DNA of 11,020 nt from Bdellovibrionales bacterium. Lineage in GTDB: Bacteria > Bdellovibrionota > Bacteriovoracia > Bacteriovoracales > Bacteriovoracaceae. Both the position numbers and the translations under genes were made by a program. Below are positions 7,465 through 11,020 of the stretch, one piece after another. Within the stretch, counting starts at the first letter, position 1. Every line of letters begins with the position of its first letter. Location of the stretch: NCBI GenBank assembly GCA_030633015.1, contig DAOVTR010000019.1, positions 1 to 11,020 of the forward strand, in the 5' to 3' direction. The notes below the pieces were generated by a model, which saw nothing but the letters and a program-made list of their open reading frames with translations, was not told where the DNA came from and searched no databases.

Positions 7465-7849
7465 GATTAATTTAAATAAGCCTGAAAAAATACTAGAGGC
7501 TAAAATTGGGCAGCATTTGATTATTTGCGATCAACCAATTGAAGATGGGGGAGAGGATAGCTTTCCGGAACCACTAGCATTTTTTCTTGTGTCTACAGCG
7601 CTATGTGCAGGGCACTATATAAAGTCTTTTTGTAATTCTAGAAGCTTGCCTTTTGAAGATATAAAAATAACTCAACACTACCAAGCAGTTGATGAAACCA
7701 ATCGTTATAAGAAGAAACTTATAATTGAAATTGATCTGCCAAAAGATTTTCCTGAAAAATATAAAAAAGCATTAATACGTTCTGCATCAGGATGTGCTGT
7801 AAAAAAAATTATTCAAAATATGCCAGAGTTTGAAATTGCTATTAAATAG
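7454..7849 (+). CDS. OsmC family protein (thiol peroxidase-like fold)
   Basis: The 131-residue product fits the OsmC/Ohr superfamily: a short N-terminal strand region, GGEDSFPEPLAFFLVSTALC at 32-51 ending in the first conserved Cys (C51), and a second Cys in ASGCAVKK (C114) near the C-terminus. OsmC and Ohr proteins reduce organic or hydrogen peroxides with this Cys pair in the cytoplasm; many smaller family members are uncharacterised, and this sequence is closer to that general group than to classical Ohr. The ATG at 7454 is preceded by GGGAG (7444-7448) with 5-nt spacing; an upstream in-frame TTG at 7442 overlaps that binding site and is less likely. It diverges from the symporter gene. 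A -10-like TATAAA at 7421-7426 could serve it, but no good -35 stands at the right distance. The stop is 33 nt from the convergent esterase gene. Confidence 0.9.
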   Translation: MKVEINLNKPEKILEAKIGQHLIICDQPIEDGGEDSFPEPLAFFLVSTALCAGHYIKSFCNSRSLPFEDIKITQHYQAVDETNRYKKKLIIEIDLPKDFPEKYKKALIRSASGCAVKKIIQNMPEFEIAIK

Positions 7850-7851
7850 GT

Positions 7852-7872
7852 AACAATGAAAAATTCTTTGTT
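7852..7872. repeat. Weak imperfect hairpin between convergent osmC-like and esterase genes
   Basis: AACAATGAA (7852-7860) and TTCTTTGTT (7864-7872) can pair with one mismatch around AAA. The stem is AT-rich and the nearest T-run begins about 10 bases later, so it is at best a poor terminator for the osmC-like gene. It is the only pairing candidate in this 33-nt convergent gap. Confidence 0.25.
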
Positions 7873-7882
7873 GGCATCAAAT

Positions 7883-9040
7883 TTATTTTTTAATTTTAAA
7901 AAGGACTGATTTTTTTTGTCTTTTAGAGCTTGAATTTATAACATCAAATATTCCAAAATCATTATCAGTAATCAGGTAAATTTCGTTGTTAAATATGGAA
8001 AAACCTTCTATTTTTTTATATTTTTTAATCTCTGAAAACTGGTCAAGATTTAAAAATAATTTCTTTTCTATAGGATCTATGTTTTTCTGTTCATATTCTT
8101 TTTTACTGAATACTTTTTTATTTAAATTAATAAGATTTGTAGCATTTTCAATATTTAGTTCAAATATTGTTTTATAACTTCTTATGTCAGTTTTTCCGTT
8201 CTGTTCAAGTAGTAAAATATTATTATGTTTGTTCTTAGTTAGACCACCGATCTTTTTTCCTTCTTTATTTAGATAATATAAAAAAAGTGCAGTTGATTTA
8301 AGAGTGCTTATATTAAATTGTAATAGCAGTACTGTTTTATCTTTTTCCCATGTTCCGAGAGGAATTGGACTTTGAACAATTGCATAGAGATTATTGTCGA
8401 TAATTGTTATGCCTTCAAATCCTCTATTTAGTTTACGGTGAGATAATATCGAAGGAAGAGTTTTATGTCCAAATCTTCCCTTTGAGTTTTCTGGGATAAA
8501 CTTATTTAAGAATTGTCCCTTAGGAGAAAGTTTAATAATTGACATGGAGTACTCATCGACAAGCCAAATATTACCAGATTTATCTTTTGCTATTCCTTCA
8601 GCATCAATGCCAAATTTATCAAAATTTATGGTGTGGGTTTTATTGTAGCTAGGCTTTTCATCATGAAATGATTTTGATGTTTTTTTTGCAACATTGGGTA
8701 GTCCCGAAAAAAACTTATTTTTTCCAATAGTAATTGGAAAAGAGTCAGTGATTAAAAGGGAATTGTTATAAATTTTTAATTTAACAATTTGTGGGCAAAA
8801 CGATGTGAGTAAAACTCCTTGATGCTTTGAGGAGTATGGCCCTCTATCTGTTATCGTAAGTATTTCAATCTCATTGTTGTTGGAGATAATATTTAGGCCA
8901 GAAAAGCCACCTAGAAAGATATCGCCAGCAGTGTCATGGTGTCCAATAAGGGGAGGAGTTGTAAGAGGTATTTTGCTTATTGTTGCTCCAAACGTTAAGG
9001 AGCAGCACGATAAAAAGATTATAATTATAGGAATAAACAT
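7883..9040 (-). CDS. Secreted esterase-like phytase domain protein
   Basis: The 385-residue product begins with a hydrophobic export signal (about 2-18, MFIPIIIIFLSCCSLTFG) and belongs to the 'esterase-like activity of phytase' family, a beta-propeller of exported phosphoesterase-like proteins. Recognisable motifs in order are GGFSGL (44-49), ITDRGP (63-68), GLPN (113-116), DAEGIA with WLVDEY (146-164), RGFEGI (206-211) and, near the C-terminus, EGFSIF followed by DNDFG. The acidic residues in these motifs are the likely metal-binding positions. The substrate is unknown; phytate is not implied by the family name alone. The Cys pair C12-C13 could suggest a lipoprotein, but the residues before it (F-L-S) fit a lipobox poorly, so cleavage after TFG by signal peptidase I is equally possible. 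The ATG at 9040 has CAGG 5 nt upstream; the in-frame TTG at 9061 has no binding site. The coding strand is notably rich in Lys, Ile and Asn. Confidence 0.87.
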   Translation of the reverse strand: MFIPIIIIFLSCCSLTFGATISKIPLTTPPLIGHHDTAGDIFLGGFSGLNIISNNNEIEILTITDRGPYSSKHQGVLLTSFCPQIVKLKIYNNSLLITDSFPITIGKNKFFSGLPNVAKKTSKSFHDEKPSYNKTHTINFDKFGIDAEGIAKDKSGNIWLVDEYSMSIIKLSPKGQFLNKFIPENSKGRFGHKTLPSILSHRKLNRGFEGITIIDNNLYAIVQSPIPLGTWEKDKTVLLLQFNISTLKSTALFLYYLNKEGKKIGGLTKNKHNNILLLEQNGKTDIRSYKTIFELNIENATNLINLNKKVFSKKEYEQKNIDPIEKKLFLNLDQFSEIKKYKKIEGFSIFNNEIYLITDNDFGIFDVINSSSKRQKKSVLFKIKK

Positions 9041-9067
9041 GTGTACCTGTATGTTAATCAATTATTT

Positions 9068-9096
9068 TTAATATCATATTTGTAAAAAGTCGTCAT
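9068..9096 (-). promoter_or_regulatory. Possible promoter of the esterase gene
   Basis: On the minus strand ATGACG (9096-9091) and TATTAA (9073-9068) are 17 bases apart, each matching four of six consensus bases. The region is very AT-rich, so chance matches are common. Its -35 overlaps the proposed -35 of tpx on the other strand. Confidence 0.28.
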
Positions 9097-9118
9097 TTAA
9101 ATATTAAAATGATATAAA
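9090..9118 (+). promoter_or_regulatory. Putative promoter of tpx
   Basis: TCGTCA (9090-9095) and TATAAA (9113-9118) lie 17 bases apart, giving a predicted start near 9125 and a leader of roughly 29 nt before the tpx ATG. The match is moderate and the surroundings are AT-rich. No clear OxyR- or PerR-type palindrome is visible nearby. Confidence 0.4.
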
Positions 9119-9153
9119 TTCTAAATATTTAATAATGAAATTAAGGAGATGAT

Positions 9154-9651
9154 ATGACAAAAATCAAATTAAAAGGTAATGAGATTAATACAAAAGGTGA
9201 TCTACCTAAAGTAGGAGGCACTGTAGCTGATTTTACTTTGGTTAAAAATGATTTAGCAGAGGCTACTCTTAATTCCTATGTGGGAAAAAGAAAAATTTTA
9301 TCAATTTTTCCAAGTCTAGATACTGAAGTTTGTGCTTCAAGTGTGAGATCATTTAATAAAAACGCTTCTGAGCTAAGTAATGTTGCGGTATTAAATATTT
9401 CAATGGACTTGCCATTTGCAATGGGAAGATTTTGTGCAGCCGAAGGTATTGATAACGTAGAAACACTCTCAGCGTTTAGATCTAGTTTTGTGAAAGACTA
9501 TAATGTGGAAATAATTGATGGACCATTAAAAGGGCTATGTTCAAGAGCAGTAGTCATACTTGATGAAAATAACAAAGTATTATATGTTGAACAGGTTCCA
9601 GAAATTACCCAAGAACCTGATTATGGAGCAGCCCTTTCATCTTTAAAATAA
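9154..9651 (+). CDS. tpx: Thiol peroxidase (atypical 2-Cys peroxiredoxin)
   Basis: Reduces hydrogen peroxide and alkyl hydroperoxides, recycled by thioredoxin. At 165 residues it is nearly identical in length to E. coli Tpx (168). The peroxidatic Cys is C60 within SLDTEVCASSVRSFN, with T57 as the conserved active-site Thr; the resolving Cys is C94 in RFCAAEGI; the supporting Arg is R131 in GLCSRAVVILDE. The N-terminal KLKGNEI and LPKVGGTVADFTL stretches are also typical. A third Cys, C129, sits next to the catalytic Arg and is not part of the standard pair. An ideal AAGGAG (9143-9148) lies 5 nt before the ATG, suggesting efficient translation. The protein has no export signal, so a cytoplasmic location is likely (E. 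coli Tpx was first described from the periplasm). It diverges from the esterase gene and its stop is 7 nt from the convergent hemerythrin-like gene. Confidence 0.97.
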   Translation: MTKIKLKGNEINTKGDLPKVGGTVADFTLVKNDLAEATLNSYVGKRKILSIFPSLDTEVCASSVRSFNKNASELSNVAVLNISMDLPFAMGRFCAAEGIDNVETLSAFRSSFVKDYNVEIIDGPLKGLCSRAVVILDENNKVLYVEQVPEITQEPDYGAALSSLK

Positions 9652-9658
9652 GATTTTT

Positions 9659-9943
9659 TTATTTATGAAATAGTTCTACTGTTTTTTGTTTTTTAATAAA
9701 AGTTGCAAATTTACGATCAGTAATTTGGATATGATTTAAGAACCATTTTTGTAAAAAAATAGTAATTTTTGAGTATTTTTCCAGATCTAAAACAATTTCC
9801 TCAAGTACAGCTTTTCTCTTAATGGCAGGCATTTTTATTATGGTAGTAGCCTTATCTAGAAGCTCAATGATTTCGAGGTGTTGCTTGTCCCCGTTTTCGA
9901 ATCCCATTTGATATTTTTGAGGAAGTTGAGATATGGTAGCCAT
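9659..9943 (-). CDS. Shortened bacteriohemerythrin-like protein lacking the central ligand helices
   Basis: The 94-residue product begins like a bacteriohemerythrin: KYQMGFENGDKQHLEIIELL (10-29) matches the helix-A start 'Y-x-V-G-x-x-x-x-D-x-Q-H-x-x-L-I-x-L', with H22 at the first iron-ligand position. Its C-terminal part, LQKWFLNHIQITDRKFATFI (64-83), matches helix D with H71 and D76 as the HxxxxD ligands. Family members are usually about 130-140 residues and carry HxxxE and HxxxH ligands on helices B and C. Here the sequence goes from the A-helix region to helix D through a short Lys/Leu-rich segment with no His, so a normal di-iron centre cannot form from one chain. The frame is clean and the gene has a good promoter (10001-9973) and an AAAAGG binding site 9 nt before the ATG, so it is probably expressed. 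It could be a degraded sensor, a structural or regulatory relic, or act as a multimer. It diverges from cheR. Confidence 0.72.
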   Translation of the reverse strand: MATISQLPQKYQMGFENGDKQHLEIIELLDKATTIIKMPAIKRKAVLEEIVLDLEKYSKITIFLQKWFLNHIQITDRKFATFIKKQKTVELFHK

Positions 9944-9972
9944 ACGCTATAACCTTTTATGATTTAATTTTT

Positions 9973-10001
9973 ATAATATACGTAAAAAATATTTATGCCA
10001 A
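9973..10001 (-). promoter_or_regulatory. Putative sigma70-type promoter of the hemerythrin-like gene
   Basis: On the minus strand TTGGCA (10001-9996) and TATTAT (9978-9973) are separated by exactly 17 bases; each matches five of six consensus bases. The predicted start is near 9966, leaving a leader of about 22 nt that contains the AAAAGG ribosome binding site. It is the best-scoring promoter by eye inside the window apart from the one at the right edge. Confidence 0.55.
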
Positions 10002-10085
10002 ATATTTCCATATATAATAATTCAAATAAAATCATATAATTAGAGTACTAATAACCTTTAAATTTTTAAATGGATGTAAAAGTAA

Positions 10086-10922
10086 ATGTCAATTGGCCAA
10101 CAGGAATTTTTATATATTCAAGAACTTTTATTAAAAGAAACAGGAGTTTCAATTGATAGATCTAAGGAATATCTTCTTGAAGGCCGCTTAGATCACATTA
10201 AAAGTGAACAGAAGCTCACAACTATTAATCAGCTACTTCAAAAAATTAAAAGTGATCCTATTGGTAACGCTGATTTAAAAAAACTAGTGTTGGAAGCACT
10301 TTTAACTCATGAAACATTTTTTTTTAGAGACAATCACCCATTTGAATCTTTTAAACAGGTTATTTTACCAAATATTATGAAAGCAAAAAAAGACTCTAGG
10401 GTAATTAATATTTGGAATGCAGCTTGCTCAACAGGTCAAGAGCCATATAGCTTAGCAATCTACATAAAAGAACATTTTCCAGAACTTAGATCATGGACCG
10501 TAAATATTTGGGCGACTGATTTGTCTGATCAAATTTTAGATAAAGCAAAGCTTGGATTATTTAGAGATATAGAAATTTCAAGAGGTCTTCCCGAAGAATT
10601 ATTAAAGAGATATTTTATAAAAGAGGGAAAAAACTGGGCATTAAATCAAGAAATAAAAAAAATGATTAAATTTGAAAAACTAAATTTGCTTCATCCATTT
10701 CCGCACATGCCTAAACAAGATATTATTTTTATGAGAAATGTTTTAATTTATTTTGATGAAGAAACTAAAAAGGAAATTTTTAGTAAAGTTGAAAATGTTC
10801 TTGCTGATACTGGGTATTATATCCTAGGCAGTACCGAAACTCCTATAAACCTTACCAAGGCCTTTAAGGCCGAAACAGTTATTAAAACTATTTGTTATAG
10901 ATTGACCAATCTTAAGATTTAA
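10086..10922 (+). CDS. cheR: Chemotaxis protein methyltransferase CheR
   Basis: Transfers methyl groups from S-adenosylmethionine to glutamates of chemoreceptors, setting receptor sensitivity at the inner face of the membrane. The 278-residue protein has the full two-domain layout: a helical CheR N-terminal domain (about 1-55) and the methyltransferase domain. Key motifs are THETFFFRD (74-82), where the family usually has TNETFFFRD, the SAM-binding WNAACSTGQEPYSLA (110-124), ATDLS with D145, RGLP (166-169), NLL (200-202) and RNVLIYFD (217-224). No TPR or receptor-like extension is present. The ATG at 10086 has only a loose GGAT (10072-10075) at 10-nt spacing. A perfect TATAAT at 10035-10040 could be its -10, but no convincing -35 stands upstream. 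No other che gene is in the window, so it is isolated here apart from the divergent hemerythrin-like gene. Confidence 0.96.
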   Translation: MSIGQQEFLYIQELLLKETGVSIDRSKEYLLEGRLDHIKSEQKLTTINQLLQKIKSDPIGNADLKKLVLEALLTHETFFFRDNHPFESFKQVILPNIMKAKKDSRVINIWNAACSTGQEPYSLAIYIKEHFPELRSWTVNIWATDLSDQILDKAKLGLFRDIEISRGLPEELLKRYFIKEGKNWALNQEIKKMIKFEKLNLLHPFPHMPKQDIIFMRNVLIYFDEETKKEIFSKVENVLADTGYYILGSTETPINLTKAFKAETVIKTICYRLTNLKI

Positions 10923-10981
10923 AATTTTAATTCCACAACTACATGTAATTTAATGAATTTTCAATTTAGTTAAAATATTAG

Positions 10982-11010
10982 TTGATCTTTTTGGGTATAT
11001 ACCCGATAAT
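10982..11010 (+). promoter_or_regulatory. Putative promoter for a gene beyond the right edge
   Basis: TTGATC (10982-10987) and GATAAT (11005-11010) are separated by exactly 17 bases, with four and five of six consensus matches, and would start transcription near 11017. It lies 59 bases after the cheR stop, pointing rightward, so it probably serves the next gene, outside the window. The spacer contains a perfect palindrome. Confidence 0.6.
10993..11004. promoter_or_regulatory. Perfect 12-bp palindrome in the promoter spacer, candidate operator
   Basis: GGGTATATACCC is an exact 12-bp palindrome that ends directly against the -10 hexamer at 11005 and begins 5 bases after the -35. A dimeric repressor bound here would block RNA polymerase. 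Its GGG/CCC ends stand out in the AT-rich surroundings. No other copy was seen elsewhere in the window. The regulator is unknown. Confidence 0.5.
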
Positions 11011-11020
11011 GAGTTGTGGG

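Larger units (their letters stand above)
10933..11019. repeat. Widely spaced 8-bp inverted repeat flanking the right-edge promoter region
   Basis: CCACAACT (10933-10940) and AGTTGTGG (11012-11019) are exact reverse complements 71 bases apart. They bracket the cheR downstream region and the promoter/palindrome at 10982-11010. An 8-bp match over this distance can occur by chance, so any role in looping or protein binding is speculative. A separate 8-bp palindrome TACATGTA lies at 10940-10947. Confidence 0.35.

Noticed and set aside
9047..9061. TTG at 9061 as start of the esterase gene
   Set aside because: No ribosome binding site precedes it, and starting at 9040 gives a normal export signal directly at the N-terminus.
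9983..10004. TAAA followed by GCCAAATA upstream of cheR, resembling a flagellar sigma28 promoter
   Set aside because: The spacing between the two parts is only about 6 bases after an eight-base -35-like block, far short of the roughly 11 needed, and GCCAAATA matches the -10 poorly.
10919..10930. TTAAAATTTTAA palindrome after cheR as a terminator
   Set aside because: It is composed only of A and T, has no loop and is not followed by a T-run; such palindromes are expected by chance in this AT-rich DNA.
1..11020. A defence island, toxin-antitoxin pair, secondary-metabolite cluster or mobile element
   Set aside because: Every gene larger than the window-edge fragment fits a housekeeping, transport, stress or chemotaxis family; no transposase, integrase, direct target repeats, spacer array or paired small genes were seen.

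Overview
The window is an ordinary-looking stretch of AT-rich (about one-third GC by eye) Gram-negative bacterial chromosome, packed with genes on both strands and with very short intergenic gaps. There is no RNA gene, insertion sequence, phage gene or CRISPR array that I can see. The gene set (yicC-gmk-spoT, a stand-alone malic enzyme, an SSS symporter, OsmC, Tpx, a hemerythrin-like protein and CheR) suggests a motile, free-living proteobacterium in the broad sense. The AT bias and the gene style would fit a Bacteriovorax/Halobacteriovorax-like member of the Bdellovibrionota, but that placement is inference and cannot be proved from this sequence.

Left part (1-3908, all + strand): the last 59 codons of a small SmpA/BamE-like protein, then a tight block yicC-gmk-spoT. 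yicC and gmk are 2 nt apart; gmk and spoT overlap by 8 nt, and spoT starts at TTG. The block links RNA turnover, GMP-to-GDP conversion and (p)ppGpp synthesis/hydrolysis. The rpoZ gene that lies between gmk and spoT in enterobacteria is absent here.

Middle (3914-7410, all - strand): reading right to left, an SSS-family Na+/solute symporter, a single-domain malic enzyme and a membrane-anchored DUF218 (YdcF/SanA-like) protein. A strong intrinsic terminator lies between the last two, and it also covers the ribosome binding site, start codon and first codons of the DUF218 gene. This is one of the more unusual arrangements in the window.

Right part (7454-11020): osmC-like gene (+, divergent from the symporter), a secreted phytase-like esterase (-), thiol peroxidase tpx (+, divergent from the esterase), a shortened hemerythrin-like gene (-) and a complete chemotaxis methyltransferase cheR (+, divergent from the hemerythrin gene). 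OsmC and Tpx are both thiol-based peroxide defences. The hemerythrin-like protein retains helix A and helix D ligands but lacks the stretch that normally carries the other iron ligands. The window ends in a convincing promoter for a gene beyond the edge, with a perfect 12-bp palindrome filling most of its spacer, as expected of a repressor operator.

I do not see a clear new multi-gene system. The best leads are the terminator/start-site overlap, the internally shortened hemerythrin and the palindromic promoter at the right edge.
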